DNA of 64,000 bases from Epiperipatus broadwayi (lineage: Eukaryota > Onychophora > Udeonychophora > Euonychophora > Peripatidae): the NCBI GenBank assembly GCA_028023455.1, contig JAQFVV010013093.1, forward strand, positions 186,001-250,000, written 5' to 3'. Below are positions 12,991 through 23,258 of the stretch, one piece after another. Position 1 is the stretch's first letter. Each line of letters begins with the position of its first letter. Below the pieces are notes generated by a model that saw only the letters and a list, made by a program, of their open reading frames with translations, was not told the DNA's origin and searched no databases. Both the position numbers and the translations under genes were made by a program.

Positions 12991-13170
12991 AGGTGATAAT
13001 CTTGACCAATTGACGAGTGCTGATTTAGCACGAAATATGTATATTGATGATTATTTATCTTTTCGACATGTGTGTAATCAAATGTGTCAGCAGTATAAGA
13101 TAGCGTGGATAGTTGAGGGTCATGTGAAAGTCTGAGTTCAAACCCCCTATGTATTACATATTGAAGTGCA
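12970..13170 (+). repeat. Composite hammerhead plus tRNA-like (B box) repeat, copy 1
   Basis: The hammerhead at 12,996-13,054 is followed by a segment with a pol III B-box-like sequence (GAGTTCAAACCCCC at about 13,132-13,145) that recurs in the same order at 21,541-21,735. Partial copies are at 21,230-21,320 (plus), 55,530-55,680 (minus) and 63,290-63,395 (minus). The order ribozyme, TGATCA-type spacer, GGGTCAGCAGTAT, GAAAGTCTGAGTTC, then ATATATTACAT is conserved. It looks like a SINE-type family. Confidence 0.6.
12996..13054 (+). ncRNA. Hammerhead ribozyme motif (type I-like), C3 substituted
   Basis: Core reads TTGACGA (canonical CTGAYGA, so position C3 is changed), followed by stem II GTGCT/AGCAC with a five-base loop, GAAA, helix III ATATGTAT, then A as the base before cleavage. 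Helix I closes with CAA/TTG and, beyond an internal loop, ATAATC/GATTAT. The covarying outer helix I supports the fold; the C3 change predicts a dead or weak ribozyme. Confidence 0.7.
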
Positions 13171-13224
13171 TTTATAAAAAAGCCTGTACTGTAGAAAAAA
13201 TTCATATATAAATAGAATAAAAAA

Positions 13225-13890
13225 TACACGCATGATACAATGACAAGAGTAGTAATTTCATATTAGTTTAATGTAAACAATTAATTATATATACAACAAA
13301 TATAGATTTACGTATTAATAAAAATTTACTTATTAACTTATTATGTTACATATTTAGGAAATCTGATGTATATATTACTTTATTCAGAATCAGCCTGAAG
13401 GAGGTACGAAAGATGCAGTGGTTAAGCCCCCCCCCCCCTCATCCGCGATCTTGCACAGTCGTCTTTCAGAAGTTTTTGGTTTTTCATTCTCAGGGTCATA
13501 ATTCTTCAAACTGGGGAATCGGAACAAAAAATATAAATCTTTTGCAAATAGAATAAAAAAAATATCCAGAACATAATGACAAGAGTAGTAATTTAACATT
13601 AATTTAATGGAAACAATTGATCGGACAAAGTATGGACCAATCTAGAATACTACTGAAGCGTTGATCCAACATTCATGTATATATCCACTTCTCATTTAGC
13701 TATGGACATTATTCATGTAATCATCATTGTATAAAATTATATAAATCATTTAAATAAATCGTTATTTAAAAAAAAAAAAAAAACAATTGATCGTATATAT
13801 ACTACGAAATTAACATACATATTTGAAACTGACAATAAATATACGTATTAAATTACACATATAGAAAACCTGATATGTATATAATCTTAT
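13225..13890 (+). repeat. Imperfect tandem duplication
   Basis: The block beginning ATGACAAGAGTAGTAATTT occurs at about 13,240 and again at 13,574. Each copy is followed by similar AT-rich sequence ending in CTGATRTATATA and TTATTCA (about 13,360-13,390 and 13,868-13,892). Between them lies a poly(C) tract (13,426-13,438) and an unidentified less AT-rich piece (13,440-13,510). The second copy was later interrupted by the retrocopy at 13,624-13,780. Confidence 0.6.
13624..13780 (+). mobile_element. Short poly(A) retrocopy with 13-bp target-site duplication
   Basis: A 157-bp insertion ends in an A-run after an AATAAA signal (about 13,753) and is flanked by identical AAACAATTGATCG at 13,611-13,623 and 13,781-13,793. 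The tandem paralogue at 13,240-13,300 lacks the insert, confirming insertion. The A tail and 13-bp duplication are hallmarks of LINE-machinery retroposition. The insert could be an mRNA 3' end or a truncated LINE tail; no coding sequence is recognisable. Confidence 0.85.
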
Positions 13891-13966
13891 TCACAACTGG
13901 TCCGTTGCAATGTGGATGGAATGGAAATGACCATGCAACCAAATGTTTATTGACAATACCAAAGTT

Positions 13967-13998
13967 TTTTTTTTTTTGGGGGGGGGGGAGGGGGGTGA
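13967..13998 (+). repeat. T-run followed by G-run
   Basis: A poly(T) tract runs directly into about eleven G, then AGGGGGG. Similar G or C runs are at 13,426-13,438, 29,566-29,578 and 44,989-44,998. No function is implied; they are prone to sequencing-length error. Confidence 0.8.
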
Positions 13999-14689
13999 TA
14001 TTCTGGTCATGTTAATATCAAATGTAATGTTGAATAATTGAAATTAAAATATCTATAAATTAAAAAGACAAAAAATAATTATTTAGTGTTATATTAAGGT
14101 ATTTATTATACTTTGATTAAGATTGTAATTATAACATATTTAATTTTGTAAGTTTTTGACATTAAAAGATATTTTCCCTCTTCAGATTTTCACACAAAAA
14201 AACTTGAAAATGTGGCTTTAAACATTTAATGTGGTTGGTAATCATTTTGTCTTTTATTGTAAGCACACATATTTGTGTGTAAAAAAAAATTGAAATACTA
14301 ATTAAATAATAACTTTAAAATATTTATTTAGTAATATATGTGGAAATTTATTAAATTTGAAATATTTTTTTTATATAATTTCTTTCTTTCAAAAGTTTTT
14401 ATATTATTTTTTGGACAAACCTTCAAAATTGCTAATACAGATAAAAAATATAAGATAATTTTTAAAATATTTTAAGTGTTATACTTCTAGTTTACCTACC
14501 TGTATCTGAAATATGACGTTTGATAGTGTCTTTCACTGCTTTGTCTCTGAATTTTGGACAATTTTTCAGTTCCATCCCCCATCATTAAAAAAAAAGAAAA
14601 CCCCTTTTTGTTATTCCTTACAAAATAGCTTGCTCCATTACTTTTTCTGGAGTACAATTGTTATTAAAACATCATACATCACACAAATG

Positions 14690-14880
14690 CCACAAGACAG
14701 AATAATCAATGGATGCAGATCATAGGCTCCTCATTGATGAAATCCATAAGCTAGACACTAGTCTAGATGTATTGGATAAGTAGGTAGTAGATAGGGATTT
14801 TATGCACAAAACTTCCTGCATTACTTGATTACTCTGGCTTGCACTGAGTGGCATTACTGTAAGGAGATTTTTTGCCTGTG
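14690..14880 (+). repeat. Copy of the 6-kb/25-kb hammerhead-like repeat
   Basis: Shares the order GGCTCCTCATTGATGAAA...CATAAGCTAGACACTAGTCT, then TAGATAGGGATTTTATGCACAAA and the trailing GGAGA block with the copy at 24.9-25.2 kb. The ribozyme-like core TTGATGA (C3 changed) is at about 14,733-14,739; the GAAA box reads GACA, so it is degraded. Confidence 0.55.
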
Positions 14881-16260
14881 TGAGTACAATATTTATAACA
14901 AAGACTGATATAATTCTAAAACTTCTTCAGTAATCATTAAATCAACTTTAAATAGCATGTCAATTAATTCATTAAAAATAGTTCAAAATAGTTCTTATTT
15001 GTTTGAAAAAATATCTCATCTATAACCTGATTTACATTTTCTATTCACAAAGTTATATTCCTTCATTAATAAAATATTTACATTATTATTTAATTTTTAT
15101 GTGCATGATATCCTACTATGAATAACTATACTTTATTGTATACTGTCCCATTTTTTGTTAAACATTCATACTTACATTTTATATTCCATAAATCAAATAC
15201 TTGGTTTTATTTCACTAGATAACACATATTTTAGATACTTTCCCAATAGACTGACATTTAGAAGAGCTGTCAAATGATATTATTTGGTTGTTTTATTCTA
15301 CAGAATTGTATTAAAATGTTAATATAATCAAATTTGTTAAGAATTGTATATTTTAGTAACATATCTTTTTAAAAAATTATGTATTTATTTACTAACTCTG
15401 TGTTGATTGAATTAGAAGTGTCATATAGCTAAAGCAGCAGGCCCACAATTAAAAACAATTTTTGGATAACATCTGGGTTGTGGATCAATTACAAGTTTTA
15501 CATAGATAACAAACACCATGAGTTCAAATCCAAGAAAAAGAAAATTAATGTAAAAAAATAATATCAATATTAAAAGGGGAAAAATGATGAGTATTAAAAG
15601 TAAAATAAGATTTCAAGGCAGCATCTGAAATCATCTCAGGATTATACATTCCAGTGATGAACACTTTTATCACTATGCTATACCAAACAATCTGTACTAG
15701 TATTTCTGAAATATAACTAATAAAAGTAAACATCTACTATATGACTGTACTGCAGAATTATTGTAATTATTATGACACAATATTTTTTAACTAAATTTAT
15801 TTTTAAATAAATTAATAATAATGTGTCATTTTTTATATAAATTAGCATATTTAAATAAAAGTGATTTGGAAATCTTAACATTTTCATTTGCATATAAATC
15901 TTATTAATTATCATGGCAATTTGGGACACCTATTGAAGAAATGCTTTAGTACTCCACATAACTTGCACATCCTCATATGGCAGCCCTGCATCAATTAATT
16001 ACTAATTAATTTACTGCAGTGAGATATGAAATAAGAGAAAATGAGACATAAACAATGTGAATCATTAAAAAATTTAAATAAATGAAAAATGTGTTTACCT
16101 TAGAAAAGAATTGTAATTATTAATTTAAACAGCACATGATCACCCTTTCATATGCTTACAATGCTATTTTCAAGAGTAATGTGATGTGATGTACTGTGGC
16201 TTCTCCTTAAACGAAGTCAAGAATATCTCAGCAATTATACCCAGTTAAACATGTTAACCA
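14881..16260. other. AT-rich non-coding stretch
   Basis: Nothing is supported here beyond low-complexity sequence. Open frames at 15,545-15,929 (minus) are short, have hydrophobic AT-driven composition and show no domain. Confidence 0.5.
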
Positions 16261-16261
16261 C

Positions 16262-16600
16262 TTTATTTTCCATTCCCCACTCTAAGTTTTTCCATATTCT
16301 GCTCTATCCCATTTTCACAACATAATATTTGTCAACTCTATGGCCTTTATATCTAAATCCCCCTTATCTTTTCCCAAACCCAGCATAAAAACCAGTAATT
16401 CACTTTCTGTATAATCACTTTTTTCATATTTATTCTTCCATAACTTCATTATATGTAACCTTTCTGTTTTCAAGCATTTACATTCAATTAACAAATGCCT
16501 AATATTTTCTATTCCTTCCTTACATAATTTAAAAAATAAATCACCCATATTTTTCCATTTACAAAACTGTCCATACAGTCATGCCACCAAATGCAAGTTA
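16262..16600 (-). pseudogene. LINE C-terminal zinc-knuckle fragment (zf-RVT-like)
   Basis: The minus-strand frame contains KLCKEGIENIRHLLIEC followed by a run of basic and aromatic residues ending near LWKNKY. The Cys...His...Cys spacing matches the zinc-binding region that follows the reverse transcriptase in many LINEs. Only this tail is preserved, with no polymerase in frame. Its orientation is opposite to the LINE that follows, so it is a separate fragment. Confidence 0.5.
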
Positions 16601-17036
16601 TCATAATCAATTGATGCAGGAAGGTTTATTCATAAAACCCCTATCTGCACTACACCCCATTTCAATTCACCTTAATGAAACTATCCGGGTCCTTCTCCCT
16701 TCAGTCACAACTGAGTTTTTGTTTCCAAAGCTTACATTATGCAGCACAATCTAGAACATATAGCTATAGATCCAGTTCAAGAATATATAGCTTCAATTAA
16801 TGTTTATCCTTTAACATACATTTGATAGATGTTCTTCCACTTCATAACTTCTTGTCTCCTAGCACCAAGCTGATGTTGCATGCATGCATTGCCATGGCTA
16901 AACCCACTTGCATCACACACATCACCACACTTATAAACTCATTGAGCCTATCACTATACCTGTAATCAGCTTAAAGATTATCTTGCCACCAAGAACAGAA
17001 AAATTTGGTTTTAATCAGAAGCACATGTGGACTAGA

Positions 17037-17038
<2 letters not shown>

Positions 17039-17122
<84 letters not shown>
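17039..17122. repeat. (AT)n microsatellite
   Basis: About 42 uninterrupted TA units. It creates spurious Tyr-Ile open frames on both strands. Confidence 0.97.
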
Positions 17123-17125
<3 letters not shown>

Positions 17126-18897
17126 GACCCTTGGCCACCCTCAACTTTAAAAGTACTCATAGCACTCCAGACTAAAAGTGATACATGTACAAATTTGAAC
17201 ATGATACACCCCATATATCTTTATTTCAAGCATAAATTATAAACAAGATAATATCTTCAAGCCTCCACCATGTCTCTTTGGACCACTAACTAACATACCA
17301 TATCAGACCACATTTTTCTGCCATTCACAACTCTTATCTCTCCAAAGTCAATGGAATACCTACCTTTGTCTCTACTCATCTTAGTCATTTCACCATTCTA
17401 TATCTTTAAGATCTGGCAAATTACTTGTCTCAATGGTTATATGACATTAAAGGCCTGTATCCTATTGCCATCCTACCATTCACTAAAAAATCAAACCACA
17501 TCTCCACTTAACAACCTCCCAGTCAGTTTCTATAGGCCTGTTAGGAAATAAAATATTGGAGAGAGTGATTAAAGATCAAATAGAACCACTCATACTTTCC
17601 TTGCTCATTCACTGCAAAGCTGTAATTATGTTTAGAGAAGTTAGAGTTCAGTACAAGAACACAAGAGATATGCTTCCATTACAGTTCAGCTCAATATCCA
17701 AGCTACATTTTATTCAATCCCTCTTAACCTCCTAATTGATATACTCACTAAAATCACCATTTCTCCTACTTTGCTATATCTAATTGTCAATCTTCTGTTC
17801 ATTAGAAAGATACATATCACCCTCAATGGGAAAAATTCACTATCATTCACACCTACTCAGTCCATCTCATAAGGATTGCTACTTAGCTCACTTTTATCAT
17901 CTTATTTATGTGTCAACCCACTTTAGAAAGATACAACAAAAGATCACTGGCATTCAAATTTCACATACCCAACAACAATGTATTGCACACCTGGATGATA
18001 TTACAGCCTTTCTAGACTCTTGGAAAATAACTTCTCATATTTCAAAAGAAACTTTATGAATACACATCTGTCTTCAGACTCAAATTCAAGTTGAATAAAT
18101 TTACTGTATGGTTCATTTACAGAAGAGAAACCTGTACTCAAGTATTTCAGGATAAGCCTAGATTCTTTCTGGATGTCTCTTTCTATATTAATCCACTTCC
18201 CATGAGACTAATAATACAAAATAAACATCAAAATATCACTATGTGCATTATTTATTTATATTTAAACCTTATCTTTCTCTTTATTTCAAGGCTCAGCTAT
18301 TCAACCTCCTTGTAATTACAAAAGATTACATACTAAGGAATTCTTTCATTATCAAATTCTCCATGTTATGATCACTATTATTAATTCTCTCTGTAATATG
18401 ATAGTACAGAGCAGAAAGACCATATCAATTTCTGCCAAATGACTCAGCTATCTACCTATCTATAATGACCTAGGTCTTCATAACATCCAATTATTTTATA
18501 CTCAAAAGGCCCTCAACCTTATTATATCAATTGTAAAGTACTTCCCAATATTTCAGCACCTGCTCACTGTAATACCCACTGACAGATTCTACCCCCTTGA
18601 ACTTCATACCTTCTAAGTTCTACCCATTTCATTCAAAATGATGCCATCAATGAACTTATTTACTAATAGAAAATACACATACAGGCATATATATATATAT
18701 CCAAATGATAACATAGATCACCTGCCCTTCATACTAAATATCAATAATCGGCAATTTCTTCATTATTTCAAAAAATAGATCCTGAAACTAAAACTTTTTG
18801 ACTTTCTGCTTCACTTAAATCTACATGCCCTGCCTACATCCTACTTTCTTTGCTATTGTCACCTGTACAAAAGAATTGATCCATTTTCTCTCTATAT

Positions 18898-18951
18898 CAT
18901 ATGGCAGAAGAGATACAGCAATATCATATGGCAGAAGAGATACAGCAATAT
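18898..18951 (+). repeat. 27-bp tandem duplication
   Basis: The unit beginning CATATGGCAGAAGAGATACA occurs twice head to tail with no mismatch seen, inside the LINE remnant. Confidence 0.85.
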
Positions 18952-20348
18952 CTTTTTAATTTATTGTCAAGTTGTTAATCACATATAACAGATCTTCTCA
19001 GAAACATACAGATGACTTGATATCTCCATACAACAAATAATCTAATCATTTCAAAAGCCATACACACCCATGGTGCATGCAGCCACCTTCATCCTATTTG
19101 CATTGTGGTGCACCCATTGCAATAATACCAGATGGCACTCCTCCACATTTCCAAACAAACTTTAACAATTAAAAACATGAGACTCACACATAGTACCAGC
19201 AGATATTTTTACAGCTACCTGGTCACTCATAAGGCAATCTTCCAATTTATAAAAGACTCCCAATTGGCACTCTTCATTCCAAAATAATGTTCATAATTCT
19301 ACACCATTCATCTAATTATGATAAGATTTCTTGGATTATCATTTTTCTCAACATACGTGCCTGAATAAGGTTCTGCTTTTCCAGATAGCCATGCTGCAAT
19401 TAATTTTCATTGACTGACAAACAATCGAACAGTCATTGTACATCAGCTCTTAATTCAAACAATAACTAACAATATTGATTGTATATTACCTTAAAACTTA
19501 ACCATATGTTAAAAGTGCAAGCTTAAATTCCACATCTGGAGACAGCAACTTAAATTTTCCAAAAACTCTTCCAATAGTATTTTGATGTTTAACCATGAAT
19601 TGTCCATGTAAAAAATTTTCAGAAAATATTTTGTAAGACACTTAGATAAATATCCCTTCTTAGAGAGCAGCCCAGTTGATAAGCTGCCACAATCACAGTA
19701 TGCAGTACTAAAAACTGTCACAGATATCTCATCCACTTCAGAGTATACTATTCATATATGTTACAGAAATCCTCATTATACCATAGAAGATTATCTAACT
19801 GGATAAGTCAAGATTCTCACAAATGAACTTTAATTCAAATAATCCAAACTAATTATTTTTTTTCCTTATGTTTATACATCATAAAAAATCTATGTTATAA
19901 TCACTAACGTAAATTAGATTTAGGTAATAATCAACAATTATTATAATCGAAATGCCTCTGTAACCCTGACTAAATCTCTTGAAACATTTGTAAACCTATA
20001 TAATACATCTTTGATCAATAAAGTTTGTATATTAAATGCCATGTTTTAGACTCATAAATATCTTTTATTTAAATCGTAGTTAAATATATGTTAGATTTTC
20101 AGGTACTTACATTTTAATTTTTTATTGACAAAACTCTCGAATAACATCAAGGTTTCATGCATTATTCATTGATTTATTATCCTACACATAAAATGTTTGA
20201 GAATTGTTAACCCAAAATATTTTACCATTTATCAAACATATAAAATTGAAGTACATATTATAACCAACCTAAATTCGGAGGTTAAAAATTAAAATAAAAT
20301 CTACTAGCACTAATAAAGTGATTTTTTTTATCTTTCTTTTTTATTTTT

Positions 20349-20816
20349 TTAAAAAATCAATAAGCAACTATAACTGTCTATTATCACTTTAAAAAAAAAA
20401 AGACCTAAATATAAGAAATAACTGTTAAAATATTTTATTTTAAATATTTTATTTAAAATAAAAAGCAGCCCTAATGGAAATAATAAACGTTTCACCAACA
20501 CTATTAAATATATAAAAAGTGCCAATGTGGTAACCGAAATATATATCAACTCAAAGTTTTCATATTTATATGATTTAGATTTCAACATGATAGAGGAAAC
20601 CACATTGGCTTCCTTTTGGTAAATTTTTACTATAATCTTTTTCCAACGGCTATCTGAGATTTTTATCACAACTAATTTCTCAGGATTGTATTTTACTTGA
20701 AGTTCAGTTTTATTGATTTCCCCAGAGCTTTTCAGAGAAATAACTAGCGATATCACAGATATTTTCTCAACTTTGAGATTGTTTTTAGTTACTTTATAAA
20801 ATCATGTACATATAAC
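20349..20816 (-). CDS. Unidentified possible exon, single-pass membrane protein
   Basis: A minus-strand open frame with balanced amino-acid use over roughly its first 100 codons, unlike most open frames here. It contains VKYNPEKLVVIKISDS, RWKKIIVKIYQKEANVV, then a membrane helix (LIYISVTTLALFIYLIVLV) followed by basic KR. After that the sequence becomes low-complexity and probably non-coding. No ATG opens it near 20,756 and the frame continues upstream to about 20,800, so if real it is an internal or terminal exon entered by splicing. I do not recognise the family. It may be a chance frame. Confidence 0.3.
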
Positions 20817-21229
20817 AATACTGATTTTACCACTGATCAGATCAAATACTTTTGTATTTAATAAAACGTAAATTAATTAAATATAATATAGTCAAGGTAT
20901 CAAATTTTACAGAAAATTTATGTAGAAATCCAATCAGTGGAATTATGAAATTGATATAAAAATATAGTTTTCTAGAAAATAAGAATTTTGAAAACCACAG
21001 TATTTTTATATTTACACGTAATAGTTTGTTTACTCATAGACAAATAAGTAAACATTACACTTTATTAAACATAAATTAACGATAACTTTAAAATATATGG
21101 TATATATAATTAATGATTTGCAAAATAAAATATAAGTAAAATAAATTTGATAAAATAATTGTTCTTCTTTGTAAATTTTGAGATAATAAACAAATATGAA
21201 TTTATTTTGTTAAAATTTAATAACATATG

Positions 21230-21320
21230 TGCGGGCATATTATTTATTTGTTGTATGGAATAGAGCGGATAGCTGAAGTGAGTCTGCGTTCAAGTCATTT
21301 ATAATTTACATCTAAAACTC
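21230..21320 (+). repeat. Partial tRNA-like composite repeat
   Basis: The segment TGGAATAGAGCGGATAGCTG...GTCTGCGTTCAAGTC matches the B-box half of the composite family without a recognisable hammerhead. Confidence 0.4.
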
Positions 21321-21529
21321 CAAATACATAAATTATACAGTACTTGTATTCAATCAAAAATAATCAGTTTATTTTTAAAAAATTTTACTTTATAAGGTTT
21401 TTACACTAGATTTTCACAAAATTAAGAAATGATGTTCTCTACTTCAATGTGATTTTTATTAACATTAATTTGGTTAACTTTTCTGATTCCATATTTTATT
21501 TAGAGTTTTTTTTTTTTACTTTTAAATAT

Positions 21530-21735
21530 GTGTGAGGATAGTAATCTAGACCAACTGATGATTGCTGGTTTAGCATGAAATACGTATATTGGTGATTATT
21601 TTCAATATGTGTGTGATCAGGTGGGTCAGCAATATGAGATGGCACTGAGAGTAGTGGGCCGTGTGAAAGTCTGAGTTCGAATCCCACATATATTACATAT
21701 ATAAATGCAGGTTTAAGCCTGTACAATGTATTAGT
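21530..21735 (+). repeat. Composite hammerhead plus tRNA-like repeat, copy 2
   Basis: Best copy of the family. Downstream of the ribozyme come GATCAGGTGGGTCAGCA, an ATGAGATGGCACTGAG block, GTCTGAGTTCGAATCCCAC (B-box-like, about 21,670-21,688), an ATATATTACAT tail and GCAGGTTTAAGCCTGTA, a small hairpin. The TTCGAATCC core is a good pol III B box. An A box is less clear. Confidence 0.65.
21541..21598 (+). ncRNA. Hammerhead ribozyme motif with intact core
   Basis: CCAA precedes the full core CTGATGA (21,555-21,561); stem II is TGCT/AGCA with a T-T mismatch at its base; GAAA is at 21,577-21,580; helix III is ATACGTAT (21,580-21,587) with A at 21,588 as cleavage base, then TTGG closes helix I. 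Outer helix I pairs AATC with GATT. All core bases are present, only the stem II closing pair is lost. Confidence 0.75.
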
Positions 21736-21993
21736 TTAAATGTTGTAATAGACATATAAATAATAAATCATTTAAGCATTTCTTTTTTGTACAGTTTTGA
21801 TTTTTGTAAAAAAAAAACATTATAATAGCAATGTAATATGATTCTTTTGCCTACTACATGCATGTGCATATACTTAGCGATTGTGTGTGTGATTATGGTG
21901 TTCATAACCCCATTGAAAGTGCATTCAGACAAAGGTAAGAAAAAAATCAGCTTCCTAAAACATATACACGTGAGCATATATAACAATAGAATT

Positions 21994-23238
21994 AATGAAA
22001 TATAATATAAATCTTTATTATATAATAATAACAACTTGTAAATACATCACAGAAAAATTATATATATAAAAGCCTTTTTCGGTAATTCTCAATTTTTTAC
22101 CCTTCTCAATATGATACCTCGTACTAATACTAACACGTATATTACGTATATAGCGACATCTACTGACATTTCCTATAATTCATTATTTTTATCATTTTAT
22201 TTATTTCCCCTTATATTATTTTCCATTCTTTATCCATTACCCAATCATTCATTAAATCAATTGACTTTTTGTAAATGTTCATACATGTATTTATATTATA
22301 TTTTATATAATTTGTTTCATATATTTTCCTTCTATTCATTTCCTTTATATAATTTAATGGTCTTATGTTTTTAATACAATCTATTTTATGTCCAAATTTT
22401 AAATAATGAACATATAATGCTGATCTATCATCCCCTCCTTTCAATAGCAATATTATGTTCTTTTGCCCTTTGTTCTAATTGTTTTGATGTTTGTCCATAG
22501 TAAACCATTTTACATATCCCACAAGTAATTTTATATACTGTTCCCTTTATATATTTCATATCATCTTTAATCTTATAATTTCCTATTAATATATCTAAAT
22601 TTTTACTATTAGACCATCCTATTTTTATATTTTTATTCATATAATTTTTATTTTTAGTTAATATATCATAAATTTTAGGTGTATATGCAATTTTAATCCA
22701 TTTTATATTATTTAATATTTTATTCCCTCTAATATTATTTTTATTATCATATAATATATTCCTAATATTTCTAGGATTATATCCATAGCTAGAATATAAT
22801 TTAATAAATTGTTCTTTTTGTACTTCAGCGGTTTTTTTTATCTGTATTATACCTATCATTTTTAATTTTAAAATTCTTAATTACTGCCATCTTTTGTGTC
22901 CATGCTTGTTGTGAATCCTTATAAATTATTTTTCTTATTTTATCTTCTTTAATAAAATGATTTAATACAATCATGTTATTGTTTATCTTTATTTCTATAT
23001 CTAAATATTTTATTTTATTATCTATTTCTTTTATTGTAAACTTTATATTATTTTTATTATTATTAAATTCATTATATATATTTTTTATAACTCTTTTATT
23101 CCCTATTACTAAGATATCATCTACATATCGAAAATACTCTTTTATTTCTTTATTTATTATTCTATTCTTGACAATATGTAATTCCATTTCATTTATAAAT
23201 ATTGAAGCCATTAATCCACTTATTGCACATCCCATAAC
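21994..23238 (-). mobile_element. PLE-A left arm (1,245 bp), inverted Penelope-like element
   Basis: Reverse-complement partner of 23,259-24,500, with a 20-bp spacer at 23,239-23,258. Both arms begin at the same 5'-truncated point in the reverse transcriptase and end at the same 3' base beside ATTTCATT. The arms differ by a handful of substitutions and a few one-base indels over about 1.24 kb. Confidence 0.95.
22170..23238 (-). pseudogene. PLE-A left copy: RT C-terminus plus GIY-YIG endonuclease, frameshifted
   Basis: Penelope-like retroelement protein that would combine reverse transcription with a GIY-YIG nicking domain. From the arm centre, MGCAISGLMASIFINE is an RT palm motif, then RYVDDILVIGNK carries the intact YVDD active site, a thumb/linker follows, and the endonuclease contains GTVYKITCGICKMVYYGQTS and EQRAKEHN. 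The left copy has two one-base insertions relative to the right arm: an eighth T in a T-run near 22,833, and a fourth C near 22,437. These split it into three frames (23,235-22,825; 22,859-22,428; 22,450-22,211). It keeps the sense codon where the right arm has a stop. The N-terminal two thirds of the RT are absent. Confidence 0.9.
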
Positions 23239-23258
23239 CCATCCCTTATTTATATTCC

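Larger units (their letters stand above)
16840..19830 (+). pseudogene. Decayed LINE reverse transcriptase (CR1/Jockey/I-like)
   Basis: Fragments in several frames follow the order of a LINE polymerase. Around 17,480-17,600 a stretch resembles the fingers block (NNLPVSFYRPV, then ERVIKDQIEP). Around 17,980-18,060 HLDDITAFLDSWKITSHIS resembles the region after the active site. Around 19,080-19,140 a tail resembles the post-polymerase domain. The active-site box itself is not visible. Base composition is clearly less AT-rich than the flanks over about 3 kb, supporting one large insertion. The element is heavily broken by stops and frameshifts and by the AT microsatellite at 17,039-17,122. The clade is uncertain. 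Confidence 0.5.

Noticed and set aside
16908-17214. Tyr-Ile repeat proteins on both strands
   Set aside because: Translation of the (AT)n microsatellite.
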